DNA from: Capsicum annuum
Lineage: Eukaryota > Streptophyta > Magnoliopsida > Solanales > Solanaceae
Length of the DNA stretch: 64,000 nucleotides
Direction: 5' to 3'
NCBI RefSeq assembly: GCF_002878395.1
Contig: NC_061120.1
Location: 96,210,583 to 96,274,582, forward strand
Part shown: piece by piece, positions 45,850 to 57,355 of the stretch
How positions within the stretch are numbered: position 1 is the stretch's first letter
Layout of the letters: every line of letters begins with the position of its first letter
Position numbers and translations under genes: made by a program
Notes under the pieces: generated by a model
Told to the model about the DNA's origin: nothing
Database searches by the model: none
The model's input: only the letters and a program-made list of their open reading frames with translations

Positions 45850-47550
45850 ACACTAGATAGAGCTTGAAGAGATAGATCTCCCTTACTCCCAACTTATTAT
45901 TAAGTGAAAGCGTATGATGATTTAGAGGATAAATTGTGTATGTTGAGCCCAAAGATATAAGAGCTATTATTCCTCTTGAGTTTTCAAGGAGATGAAGTTT
46001 GATATCATAAGTGTTATGATTCAGATGTTAAATCTAAAGGGTATATTTTTGAGTTTGCCCACCACTTATGCCACCATGTACATCATAAATTTTGTTGGAA
46101 TTCAAATTTCATATAATATAGCTGGGGTGAGTTAGGAAACCTTGAGACTTAGGTTTTTCTTATTCTCTCCAACTGGTAAAGTTATATTATACTTTGGGGG
46201 ACTACCTTGCAAGTCTATTACTACTTGTAACTTATTGAGGAAGCAGTTTTTTGACCATTTCTTCCCTCCTGCTAGAATGTTGTAATTAAATGATAAGATC
46301 TATAATCTTAGGCAATTGTATTCTAAAACAATGTATAAGGCATGGTTTCTATTTAATAAAAAGTTTATGATGGTGCCGAATCATAGAATTTCAAGGAGAG
46401 ATTTGGTGTAAATATTATATCTTTCCTTGAATACCAGTTATAAGGTTGTTGTAAAAACTATGATGGATGGAGTTTTTGTGAGCCTACATTGCGAAACAAT
46501 ATCAAAAATTTTAGATCGAATCTCTTACAAATCGAGAATGGAATACTCATGAGGCAGAAAGAAGTGCTGACACTTATACTATTGGTACTTCTAATGAATA
46601 GAGAATCATAGATGACACTATGGCTCAAGAAGTTTTGCTACTAAGAACAATGGTTGGGTTATTGACTAAGCAATTTGCCAATATGAGGATTGACAAGGGG
46701 AATGTCTTGGTTGCACAAGGTAAAGATTTGATGTTATTTGATTTTAATATTAATCAAGAGAAAAAGTATCTAGATAGGGATATGGTGGGTTTTTGAGCTA
46801 AGGCCAAAGGTCTACTCAAGCCACTTGGACTCAAGGAAAGGTAATCAGCAATGAAACTACTATATAGACTAGTATAGAGATTGAAGTTGAGAGAGAGATA
46901 GTTATTGGAGGTGAAAGGATGACTAGAAGGAGAAAAGAGATACTTATGTTCTGCCAGGGAATAAAGATGTTGATTCTATAATAGAAGCAATGATGTCAAA
47001 ACTGGTGAAGGGTTAGGAAAATGTTGGCGACTATAAATCAACATTAATAGGGCACTCTTTCGAGTAATACTCTATAGAACTTAAAAAATAGTGGTCATTT
47101 TCTATCCATCACAACTTGGAGTGGTAAGTCTATTATTGATCCCCTTATAACTATGAATGATAAGCTTAGGGATGATATTTTTGATATTGATAAGGCCCCT
47201 AAAACAAAATCTTAGAAGTTAGTGATTAATGGTGAGTCATCGAAAAGATCGATGAACCTGGATAAGTAAGTGGAAAAGGATAAAGGAAAAAAGAAGGAAG
47301 TTGAGTCTATATAAAAGACCATTACATTACCTCCAACACCTTTTCGTCAGAGGTTGAAGTAAAATAAAGAAGAAGGGAAGTATGAAAGTATATTTCTATG
47401 CCAAAAGAGTTAAGTTTGAACATTTCTCTTCTCGAAGCTCTTGAATAGATACTTAGGTATGAAAAATTTATTAAGGATTTTGTAACAAAGATGAGAGACA
47501 TCAATTATCTGGACATTGGTAAGTGGAACCATTATAGTACGATTACATCA
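45850..47550 (+). pseudogene. gag of Tat/Athila-type element
   Basis: Broken reading with 'MKFDIISVMIQMLNLKGIF' (about 45993-46045), 'LRLRFFLFSPTGKVILYFG' (46145-46200), 'SITTCNLLRKQFFDHFFPPARM' area (46215-46280), 'LYSKTMYKAWFLFNKKFMMVPNH' area (46318-46385), 'AQEVLLLRTMVGLLTKQFANM' area (46622-46685), and later 'LPPTPFRQRLK' (47330-47362). '.SIT.W..L...F...FFP' and 'E....AW.RF..LL...PNH' are gag patterns of Tat/Athila-type elements. Frameshifts and stops throughout. Confidence 0.8.
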
Positions 47551-47599
47551 AGGTCTCTAGCACAAAAATAAAAGTGATACCAGAGGGTTCATAATATCG

Positions 47600-48053
47600 T
47601 GCACCATTTAGACATCTAGATTTGCTAGAGCCCTGTGTGAATTGGGGGCTATCATAAACTTGATGCCTTTGGCATTGTTCAAACAGTTAGGCTAGAAACC
47701 TCCTGAGCCCAGATCATACAGTTATTGGCCGATCGTATGGTAAAAAAACATATAGCCATATTATTTGATATTTTGTTAATGCTAGACAACTTTATCTTTA
47801 CGATCGATATTGGTGTTTTTAATTTTCCTGTTGATTTTGATATATCATAATTTTGTGGAGACCATTTTTAGCTATGGGTAGAGCATTGGTGGATATGAAA
47901 AAAGGAGAGCTTATGTTCAGGCTTAATGATGATGAGTTCACATTCAATATTCGCAAACCAATAAAGAAACCGACTGACATGAGAGTTTTTTTGGTGATAA
48001 GTTACGTTAATGACCCTAGAGAAGGCTTGGCTACCTTGATGAAGTTTGAGTAA
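47600..48053 (+). pseudogene. Aspartic-protease-like region of Tat element
   Basis: 'RALCELGAIINLMPLALFKQLG' area near 47628-47695 contains the family's 'LG.SINLMP' block, where the catalytic D.GA text is replaced by E-L-G-A. 'RPFLAMGRALVDMKKGELMF' (47856-47915) and 'FRLNDDEFTFNI' follow: the '.GRPFLAT..ALVDVE.GEL..R' block that ends this domain. The open frame 47853-48053 is its terminal part. In autonomous relatives RT follows; here the sequence passes directly into non-coding DNA. Confidence 0.8.
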
Positions 48054-49661
48054 TCATAGTACCCATGTCGTTTCACAACGTTAAATTAGGCGTTGCTTAA
48101 GAGGTAACCCAAGGTATCTTGTTTGTTTTGCATTTGTGATGATTCATGTTTAGTGTGATTAAAGTCTCATTTATACATCTAAGGTTCCATAGGTATGCTT
48201 GTAAATCTCTTTCTTTGTAGTTGCAAAATATATTGGGGATAATGGATGTTTATTTGTTAGGAGTGGTGCTACTTGTGGGTCTAGATGTCCTCTTAGGGTT
48301 TTTGTTTTTTATATCTCTTTTCCCCAGAGTTTGCTTAGTAGATCCGGCATGTCTAGGAAGTTTTATGTTTAACTATTAGAAAAATAAGTGACCTAGAGGT
48401 AGTTTACATACTTTGATTTTGTAATTAAATGTTTGAGAAAAAGTATACCCTATGAAAATTTTATTTTGAATTGTGTGATGTGGTTATATTTGTGACCACT
48501 GTGAATTTTATTTTGGCATTAGTATTAGGGACAAAATAATCATACATAGCATTTTCATAAACTGAATTGGTATTAGTTTGTAGCATAACCTTGTATTTTG
48601 TGCATAATATTGTTTACCTAGTTTCCTTTATTCATTTAATCCAGAACATGCTTGGTTAGTCTTTCCTAGGTTATAGGTTAGTCGGTTAGTAAAGTATCAT
48701 ATGCCTTTCTTGATTTTGTCAAATATTTTCTTAAATGACCTTCCAAGTAAGATAAATATCCCTTGATTCTAATTTTGAGCCTATATATACTATTTTATGT
48801 TTTCACCGTTCACCTTCCTAATTTAGATACAACAAAACTATTTTAGCCATGGTCCCTCCTGTGACATTATGTACCTCAACTCAGGAAAATCGCCTAAGTT
48901 ATGGATGGCTATCATAAGGGTGTGTGATTAGAATTGGGTATGAAGAAGGGTTTAGAGAAAATAAAGAGAAAATGATGTTGGGTGTAGTAAAAATAGAAAA
49001 TCAAAAAGAAAGAAAAAGTGATAAAGAAAAAGAATAAATAAAAAAAACTTCACACAACTAGAATAAGCAATGAAAATAAATAAAAAACGATGATTAAGGG
49101 AAAATTTGGTTGATAAACAAGAACTAAAATGTAATTGTAGTTTCAAGGAGGGTTAGTTACTAAACTCCTAAATGTGCCCAACCAACCCCCAAGCCTAAAT
49201 TATCCTAGTCCTACTACCAAAAAACTAAGATAAAGAAAATAAGGGCAAGCTTTTGATATTATATGCACATTGATTGGAACTTCTTGTGGGAGAGTGAGTG
49301 TCTTGCTATCATCCCAGCATTAAAATGCATGATTATAATGAGAGAATGGGTCTTTTTAGTTTTGAGGGTACATTGGTTGTTTTGTTAGCTGCTTATCTAT
49401 TTGAGTAGTATAATTTGTACATATTATTGATTGTTTGTTGCTAATATAATGCCCTAGATTGATTCCTTTGTGTTGGATTGTTGGGTTGTACAGATCCACA
49501 TAGTTGGTTTTGTAAAGTTAAAAATAGGAGTGGGTAAAAAGTCTTGAGCTAAAATCGAGTTTACTATCGTAGGTACCTTTGGTTTTTTTGGTAAGCATCG
49601 CCATGTTATTTTATTTATGTGTGTTTCCTGAGGTCATGTAAATGGTCTAAGTTTAAGGTGT
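48054..49661 (+). other. Tat element 3' non-coding region
   Basis: No RT, RNase H or integrase text found. 'cgttaaattaggcgttgcttaagaggtaaccc' region (48079-48110) is the kind of sequence found after gag in non-autonomous Tat relatives. An A/G-rich stretch lies at 48950-49090. The stretch ends at 'gtttaaggtgt' immediately before the 3' LTR. The minus open frame 48952-49146 merely reads the A/G tract. Confidence 0.55.
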
Positions 49662-50547
49662 TGAGGTGCCATGGTTTCATGACCCATTCGATGCTTAAAA
49701 ATGGAATATATGTAAGTACTTAGATATGTTTTGTTAGATATGATGTATTTTTATTTTTATATTATAGGAAACTAGGTGTCTGGAGCTAAGGAAAGTAAAG
49801 GATGATGAAAAAGTAAACAAAGATAACTTACAAGGCCACTCATAGACTATAAGTGGTACTTGTGTGGCATAAATACCTTTGTGTGTTTTAAAAAGTGAAG
49901 ATCAGAGAACCTGAAAGTTGAAGATTTGTTCTAACATCCATGATGGGGGAACTTATGGGGCATATGTGGCACTTATTCCATAGTAAGTGCCATTTTATGT
50001 AAACCCATGTAGATAATCAAAAGGTTTGACACCCGCCTATGGGGTGTTGGTTCCACTTTAAACCTTTAAGTAGGTCCATTTGTGGCCACCGACCCAGTTT
50101 TCCCTATTTATTTTGGTTAGGTTTTTATGATTTCTATATATTCTATAAATACCCTTTTGATATTTTTGTATTAGTTTACGCTCTTTGTATATTTTTACGC
50201 ACATTATATATTTCCAAACATATATTTATTTCAAGATTTGACTTTTGATTTTGGACTTCAATGTTCTTGAATATTTGGTTGATTATTAATTTGAGAATTT
50301 TTTTATTCAATTATTTTTAGTTTCATTTTATTATTTCTTTATTGAATTCTAGGGTCATCCTGATACTATGTGTAGCTAAACCACCAAGCTAGGGTTTTGG
50401 GAACCCTTGCGAAATAATGAAGTAGAAAAAGTGCAACATAGTTCTTGACCGATATTCTTGCATGTATTGTTGTCTTCTGCGGTTTAAATTATTTTCTTAT
50501 CAATGGCCAATGTTGAGAACCTGCCTGTCTTCACCATCTATGCTAGG
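49662..50547 (+). mobile_element. Tat element 3' LTR, first part
   Basis: Homologous to 41187-42060 of the 5' LTR, with TATAAATA at 50144-50151. Similarity fades at about 50547, where a minus-oriented LTR fragment begins. The LTR resumes at about 52049. Confidence 0.85.
50144..50151 (+). promoter_or_regulatory. LTR TATA box (Tat 3' LTR)
   Basis: TATAAATA, equivalent to 41658-41666. Confidence 0.6.
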
Positions 50548-52048
50548 TGACATCGAAGCCCCCAACCCAAGTGTACCACAAGGGTCAGAATCTCTGAATC
50601 TACTACACCATACGGATGTTGCCACCATACAATAATAATATACTCGTATCAGGAAATACGGTTTTAGGCTAAGACTTGTTTGAACTTGCACCTTCTTTGG
50701 GTAAACACCTGACCCTCTTTAAGTCCCTCTTTAAAACACTATCAAAACATACATTCTCTAAAAACATACTATCAAAATGCTCTGACAACATAATCTTTTA
50801 TAACATAAATACATATGGTATTATCATATCATTGACTTGCAAATCACATCTATGAGCCATTATTAGTCAATCATAAATCTTTATTTTCAAAACATAAGTT
50901 TTGGTACCACCATTCCAATAATTCAATTCAAAGAAACTCTTTCTCAAACCTCATGTAAACACATGCAAAGAACTCATCTTTGTCAAGCATTTCAGTAGTA
51001 CAGTACAAGGTGGTCATGTCAAACTTCTCAATTCACATGCAATTCTTTCTCTTAAACACAAGAATACATTTATATCAAGAAATACCCTCTCAACAATTTC
51101 AAATCATGCTCAAATGTTATAATATTGCGAAAACATCTTTCAAATTACAAAACCATAATCTTTAATTCAATACACGAGAGGCAGTTCATAATTTATGCTG
51201 TCAAATTCCATACATATACGTATACATGTAAATAAATTTAGGGGATAGTACCACAAGGTCAAAACAATAGTAACATTAAAATATTTGGAGTACGCAATTT
51301 AGAACAAAGATTCCTAAACCCTTTTGAAATTCATGCATAAAAATATAAAAATCATGCTCTAATGGTTTTAATCCTATGTACTTTTTTTAGGATAAACCCC
51401 ACGTATCTCTATCTAGAAATTTAAAGGATGATTCTTGATGCCTACGACTTGGGGATTCAAAATATTCAATTTATTTTGAAAACCCACGGTTGAATCTTGA
51501 TTTATTTGGATTATCAATATAGAACCCTAAAGAGTGTTCTTGAATATTTTTTGGTGATATATGAGTAATATGCTCATTTGGGGTTGAAATCTCGTGCTTG
51601 GACTGATAAGTTGTTGGACAATATCTGATATGCCCTTAATGAGACCGGTATTAAAATATAACTTGGAGCCCAATTTTATGGGCCACCGCAACGCGGCACT
51701 ATCTCAGTGGCTCACTGCAAATTGACGAATCCGAATTTGGCCCACTCTGCGATGCACCACCTTCGCGGAGTCCCACTGAAAATTGACCATTGTAATTTAC
51801 ACCCTCTCCGTGTTGCACCAAGGATAGGAACAACGGTGATTTTTGACTAGGACATAAATTAACCATAACTCCTTCTCCGTGTATTCATTTTGGACGCATC
51901 TTATGTTGATGGAAACTTATTCAATCATCTACGAAATGAAAAGTTGAAATCTAAGGGATTCCACTGGGAAAAAGTTATAAGTCATTCTAGAATACAACGC
52001 TTGATATTTTAGGGATAAAATTTAGCTAAGAAAACCTTCGAGGTGTTA
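50548..52048 (-). mobile_element. Partial chromovirus-type LTR (minus) inside Tat 3' LTR
   Basis: The LTR start is clear on the minus strand: TGTAACACCTCGAAGG from 52048. It has a CpG-rich module (51680-51830), an 'ATAACTCC...GGAAAC' module (51850-51915) and general text like the other minus LTRs. The far end near 50548 lacks a terminus, and about 0.4 kb of the host Tat LTR (counterpart of 42060-42440) is missing, so a deletion accompanied or followed the insertion. Open frames 50500-51165 are not genes. Confidence 0.7.
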
Positions 52049-52172
52049 CAATTTTACCTGCTACTTCAACAGATTCTTGAGAGATATTTGACTGACCATA
52101 ACCTCTGTTGGGTTACTCTATTTTACCACGACCACATTATACTTCTTGGAGGTGTAGTTTTGAACAACATCA
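52049..52172 (+). mobile_element. Tat element 3' LTR, terminal part
   Basis: 'gagatatttgac', 'gttgggttactctatttt' and 'cttcttggaggtgtagtttt' match the last 130 bp of the 5' LTR (42450-42565). Ends 'aacaacatca' at 52172. Confidence 0.88.
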
Positions 52173-52177
52173 AATAT

Positions 52178-53140
52178 CTGATAATGCACCAGACTAAAGA
52201 AAAATGAAACTCATTAGGAGTTGACAAAAATCCTGAATATTTATATACCATAAACATAATACTTTGTCGACTAGTAGTGAGATAAATAAGAGAGCCAATC
52301 ATACCATGATATTTAGATTCATCAATAGTCTTACCATTCTCATCGTAAGAGAGTACAAATGTAAATCTCATTAGAGTATTATAGGATTTATCATCCTTCA
52401 GTCCATACCCTTTAAGAAGTTCGTTACTTCACTTACTTTTACATATGAAAGTACAATAATTAATTAATTATTTTGGAGACAAAAGAATAATGTCAACTCA
52501 CCCATCATGCTCATCTCAAATTCACTTTTCCTTACCTAGTAGAATTCCTTGCAAAATTAAGAATTAGTATTTCAGAAACTAATATAATCTAGATAAATAT
52601 GAATATCAAGATTTCTAGACAAAATTCTTTTGATGAAATAAGTTATGATAATTTTTTCGTGTATGAAATAATGATCTATTACAAGGTTACTCACTCCATC
52701 GTAATAAGAACTAGGAAATTGTTCAAAACCTTAAAGTTCTTTTGAGATTTTTAACAAAGGAAAAGGAAACATAGATTTTTCAAAGCTTTGAGAATTCTTT
52801 ACAAAAACTTCTTCATCAGTAAAATCATTTAGAAAGACACCTTTTACCTCCATTTTAAATATTTAAAACCTTTGAATATGCATAGCCAAGTAAGGTTAGA
52901 ATGAATTCAAACCTTGTCTATGGTGCAAAAGTTTTATCTGAGTTGACTCCCAATTTTTGTGAGTATCCTTGAGCATCTAGACAAGTGTTATTTTGAGCCA
53001 CTTTATCTGATTCATCCATTTTGTTTCTAAATACCCATTTAGATTCAATGATTTAGGTGTTCTCATTCTTTGGAAATGGAATCCAACATTTTTTTATAAA
53101 ACTTATCACATTGTTCTTCTATAGCCTAAACCCCAATGAT
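52178..53140 (-). pseudogene. Copia reverse transcriptase (Sirevirus-like element)
   Basis: Minus strand reads 'ESKWVFRNKMDESDKVAQN', 'LDAQGYSQKLGVNSDKTFAP' (about 52915-53045), decayed text through the YVDD region (not recognisable, around 52600-52680), 'EFEMSMMGELT' (52490-52525) and 'DENGKTIDESKYHGMIGSLIYLT' area (52270-52345), ending at 'CIIRYL'. These are standard copia RT blocks. The protein continues at 41181 beyond the Tat insertion. Gag, protease and integrase upstream are missing: RT text starts directly beside the 5' LTR near 53140. Open frame 52123-52371 runs past the junction into Tat LTR sequence. Confidence 0.9.
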
Positions 53141-53154
53141 TTAGGTTAATTACT

Positions 53155-53940
53155 CTTTCTCTAATTTACCAGTCTAATACTTTTCTAGTAAGTCAAATAA
53201 CGAAATAGTATATTGAAAGAGACAAATTATTGAAGTAAAAATAAATTGAAAGTAAAAGTGACACGAGATATTTTATAAAGGTTGGGACCCCAAATAGGTC
53301 TAACTCTATTCCCCTTGGATTTCAAGGGATTCTACTGACTCTTATTGTCAAATAAAAATTATAAGGAGAGAGTAAAACTTTTGGGCATTAACTCAAACTC
53401 TTTTTTTTTTCACTTTTTTGATTGACAACGTCACTAACTATGTGTTTTTTCCCTACTTTTTGAAAACAAAGTAAAAATTTAGATTATACAATGCCTAATG
53501 AAAGTAGAGAGAAAAGAGAGAGAAGGTTGAGACAAGTATATGTCGCATCCTTAGTATTCTGGCATATAAAGAGGAGGCTAGCTTGGTATTCATTTGGAAG
53601 ACTCAACACTATAAGGTAACTAAGATTTTTATCCTTGGAAATTTGAAGTTAAATATCTTATTTCAAAGAACATGGTTGGACCATTATGGTCTCTTTTAAT
53701 GCCTCTTAACCTTGTAGGAAAATCTCAAAAGTAGGGATCTTGTTAGATCTTGAAAATAACTTTCTTTACTTGTGCAGGTGATACCGAACTAATGTAGATC
53801 CTTTGGTAAAGATTTTTTTCCTTTTATAAATATTTAACTAATAGTATTTTACTTGAGTGATACTCTTTTAATTTGTAATCAACTGGAGATGCCTTTGTTT
53901 AACTATCCTACAATTTATTAGACCTAGAAATTAGACACTA
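53155..53940 (-). mobile_element. Sirevirus-like copia 5' LTR
   Basis: Counterpart of the left LTR pieces 30600-30701, 36935-37149 and 38564-38880. It is uninterrupted at the sites where the left copy carries the solo LTR (GTAAA at about 53258) and the solo Tat LTR (about 53740), and so documents both empty sites. It has about 240 bp (53340-53580, including a T run at 53401-53411) not seen in the left copy. The outer start was not located. Confidence 0.75.
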
Positions 53941-54727
53941 TCAAAACATACACGGTAGAAAATGCTTCTACGGTGCAGTCACAGAGTACGAAAATTTAAA
54001 ATAAATTTTTTATAGAATTATAATTATATAGGTTAATAGAAAAATTTAGATGCAACTTCCATCCCTAGAATCTTTTAAATAACTTGATCATATGGGTGAC
54101 TTGACTGACAATCTTGTTCCTGATATCAAGGAGGAATAAGCCATAAATAATTAATTGGATAGTTCTAACATCTATTATCTATAGTGTTATTTTTGGATAG
54201 TGGTGGCTGACTTCTAACCCATTATATTGTGCTAAATGTAAAATCCATATTATTGAACAATCAAAAAACATTTCTCTCAAATTAATTAGTCATTGAGGCA
54301 ATAATTCAAAATTAGTGTGCTACTACGACCTAGATGACTTGTAACATGATCTTATAATGAATTCTAGCTTCATAGGACTATACTTATTGTAAGAATAAGG
54401 CCCGTGTTTGATTAAATATTGGCATTAGACTTAGACATTAATAGGGGACACTTGCAAGATAAACTAAATTATAGTAAAGTCTTTATGCTTACTACTGATG
54501 TGTCGTTGATTTATGACACTTAAGATGCTTAAACTTATGAATATTTACAAGTGTAAGGGTATTCTTACATGGCTATTATGGGACTTTGATTGTTTGCAAG
54601 ATAAATGACTAATAGTTTATAGAATTATGACGTGTTTGTTGTGGAATTGAACCCAACCTACTTTGATTTTAGATTTGATTCATCAATTGATTTATACTTT
54701 TAAGGAGGTGTAATTTAGGTGACATCA
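53941..54727 (+). mobile_element. Second Tat-type element: LTR remnant
   Basis: Only the last part is convincing: 'ggaattgaacccaaccta...ggaggtgtaatttaggtgacatca' (54640-54727), matching the Tat LTR end. The earlier part is too diverged to align by eye, and the LTR start is not seen. Confidence 0.5.
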
Positions 54728-56700
54728 AATTGAAACATCATTATTGGAAAAAAAGCACATGCTAGCGTACTCACAATACTTGTAGTTAAGACAACCACAT
54801 GATTCTATTTGATCCCAAATTTTTGAGAATGCTGATGTAAAATCAAAGGATGGAGAGAGAAATAGTTCATTAATAAAGAGCCTGCTTGGGGGGGTTTATT
54901 ATGATACAATGATTGTGAATAATCAACTATAATAACATGAAGGTATAGAAACCTCGTAACAAGTCACTACTCAGTTAATGGTTGAAGAAAATGCTAGGCA
55001 TGCAAGTGCTCAGCAGGCAGCAAGGGAAGAGAGGGCTAGACAAAAGAAGGTACGTTGTCTATATGCACTAAATACAAGGCACGAATTGAGAATAAGCACA
55101 TGGACAACATACTCTCCAGCAATATCTACCTTCATATAAAGATCTGGAGGAAGACTTAGGTAATGTAGTGTCGATTAAAATAGGTGGTATCTTTCCACCA
55201 GAATTTCCTTAAGTTACTAAGTTCGAAATCATGAATGCAATGATCCAACCATTGAATTTGAAGGGGGTCTTTGATGAAATGCCTACTTTTGATGCAAACA
55301 CCTATAGAATGAACTTTGAGGGAATCTTCACTTCATATTGTCTGCTTAGAGTGAGCTATAAGGCTATTTACATTTTTTTTTGTCATAAGAAACTGTGGTG
55401 AATTATCCCATGTACCTATTACTACTTGAATTACTTGATGACTCAGTACTTTGACCAATTTTTCCTATTCTCCGAAATGTTGCAATTGAAATATGGGATG
55501 TAAAACTTTTGACAGTTATATTATGAGGCATTGTATGAGATATGTTTTATGTTTAAGAAGAAGCTATTGAATATGTGCAATTACAAGATTAATTGTAGAA
55601 ACACGCAGAGATATTTGATGAAGCCTTGAATTCTAAAACTAAGGATATACCATACACAACAAATAATGTGGATATGATGAGTCTACAATCGTAGAACGCT
55701 TATTAGATCTTGAATAAAATATCAAAAATCAACCACGTTGGCATACTCAAAATGTATATAGATCAATATGTACTTATGCAATTGGAGCCTCCACAAAGCA
55801 TCAAGTACATAATAATAAATTGATAAAGAGGTAGCATGACTAAGGATTAAGATTGGGTTTCTTAATATAAATTTTGTAGTAGCTAGAGAAAAATGCTCAA
55901 TACAGTGGGTGCATGAGGTAAGGCTTTTAGATATGAAGATTGGAATTCTGAAAAAACGGCTAAATAAAATAACTAGAAAAGTAGTGGATTGGTGAGCTAA
56001 GGAACAAAGAAAAAGGGTCTAATAAAGATAATTAGAGCTCTATGTAAGGGAATCAAGGTCAAAACTACTATAAAGACAACTGCAATAAGTCTGAGCATAG
56101 ATATAAAAGTAGGGACAAAGATAGTGATTGAAAGCAAAAAGATGATTATAAAGACAAGAATGTGAATTTATGTTTCCTTGGGGAACCGTGATGCTGAATT
56201 TCGAAATTGAATTATGGAAGCTTTGATTTCAAAACTTGTTAAGTGTCCACAGAGCTAAGAAAATGTCCTTAAAGAGATTACTTAGAAATTTTAGTTATGA
56301 CACAAAATGTTGAATGTTATGCGACGACCATAAAGCAGCTTGAGCAATAATTTGGGAAGATGTTTATCACACTGAACTAGCATCAACTGAGCACACTTTA
56401 AAGAAACACCACTCAAAATCCTAAGAATTATAATTATTTCCTAGTTGTTACTACTTGGAGTTATAATACTACTAATGATCCACTTATGCTTGTGCTTGAT
56501 AAAAAGAGGGATGATCCTAAGGTCATTGGTGGTAAATAAGGATTCATCTCTAAAGACTTTAGTTTCTCAAAAATTAGTTAGGGCAGACATGCGGAAGGGA
56601 CAGTAAGTCACAACATTATTAAAACCATTTCCACGCCTCAATATCTTTTCCCCAAACATTGATAAGGGAATTCGTATAGGGAAAATATTATAAGTTCATT
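54728..56700 (+). pseudogene. gag of second Tat-type element
   Basis: 'IKIGGIFPPEFP' (about 55165-55203), 'FEIMNAMIQPLNLKGVFDEMPTFDANTYRM' area (55216-55315) and 'FEGIFTSY' open the domain. Frame-broken blocks follow: 'QLYYEALYEICFMFKKKLLNM' area (55515-55580) and 'SKNQRWHTQNVY' equivalents (55720-55755). The phrase 'F.I...MIQ.LNLKG.F' also occurs in the other Tat gag (45995-46045), so both elements belong to one lineage. Stops and frameshifts are dense; no knuckle was found. Confidence 0.65.
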
Positions 56701-56727
56701 TGAAGGTGTAATCGGTAAACAACCCTC

Positions 56728-57115
56728 GTATGGAGGCTGTCGATCAAATGCCAGGGTATGAAAAATTTATGAAGGAATTTCTCATAAAAATGACTATTAG
56801 TTTTGAGCTTGTACACAACGTGCAACAATGTAGTGCATTTGATTTTTGTTCTTTAGTTAGAAGAAGGAAGACTTTGGGCATGTTCCCAATTCCTTGTACT
56901 ATAGGGTCATTGAATTTGCAAGGGCCTTATATGAATTGGGTGCTAATATTAACCTGATGTCGCTAGTAGGTTACAAGCAGTTGGTGTTAGGGTTACCAAA
57001 ATCGACCTCTATGAGACGTCTAATGGAGGATCACACTATGAAAATGCTAGTGGGAATCTTGTGTGATGTGTTGGATAAGCTAACACTTTTCAAATTTCTT
57101 GCTGAATATGTATGA
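56728..57115 (+). pseudogene. Protease-like region of second Tat-type element
   Basis: 'EAVDQMPGYEKFMKEFL' (56731-56781), then 'FPIPCTIGSLN' (56884-56916), 'ARALYELGANINLMSL' (56906-56950 in the next frame), 'YKQLVLGLPKSTSMRRLMEDHTMKM' area (56972-57045) and 'VGILCDVLDKL' (57049-57081). The catalytic D.GA position reads E-L-G-A, as in the first Tat element. Two overlapping open frames (56730-56957 and 56894-57115) are one domain split by a frameshift. The sequence ends at 57115, where repeat X begins, before any RT. Confidence 0.85.
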
Positions 57116-57350
57116 TTAATGATTATGAATTTCTATTAAATGTTCAATTTTTATTACACTTATCCATACATAAGTACTTAAATAGAGTATTTTAAAGAAC
57201 AATTAATTCTTTAAAATTATCTATGCATGAGATCAATAAGGACTAACATTTTCTCTATTAATTTTTATCTCTTTTTATACAATATTTGTTCCATACTTTT
57301 TTGAATTAAGAAACTTTTGTGTAGGCAATTGAAAAGAGGTGTAGGTCTCA
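57109..57350. repeat. Dispersed repeat X, copy 2
   Basis: Second copy of 25147-25392. It directly follows the protease remnant and is interrupted or bounded by the A2 LTR. Confidence 0.75.
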
Positions 57351-57355
57351 TACAT

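Larger units (their letters stand above)
41187..52172 (+). mobile_element. Tat/Athila-type Ty3/gypsy element (gag-protease only), inserted in copia RT
   Basis: The plus-strand LTRs start TGATACGCCATG (41187) and TGAGGTGCCATGG (49662). The 3' LTR ends at 52172 with 'caacatca' after 'cttcttggaggtgtagtttt', matching 'cttcttggaggtatagtttt' at the end of the 5' LTR (42541-42560). Flanks are GATAT (41182-41186) and AATAT (52173-52177), one change. Removing the insert and one duplication copy rejoins the copia RT/RNase H frame, which confirms the ends. Internal coding is gag and protease-like sequence only; RT and integrase are absent. It carries a LINE (42569-45500) and an LTR fragment (50548-52048). 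Confidence 0.92.

Noticed and set aside
48950..49146. Purine-rich tract as a transcription or structural element, with a Phe/Leu-rich minus frame resembling a membrane protein
   Set aside because: The hydrophobic frame is simply the complement of an A/G-rich tract in the Tat 3' non-coding region.
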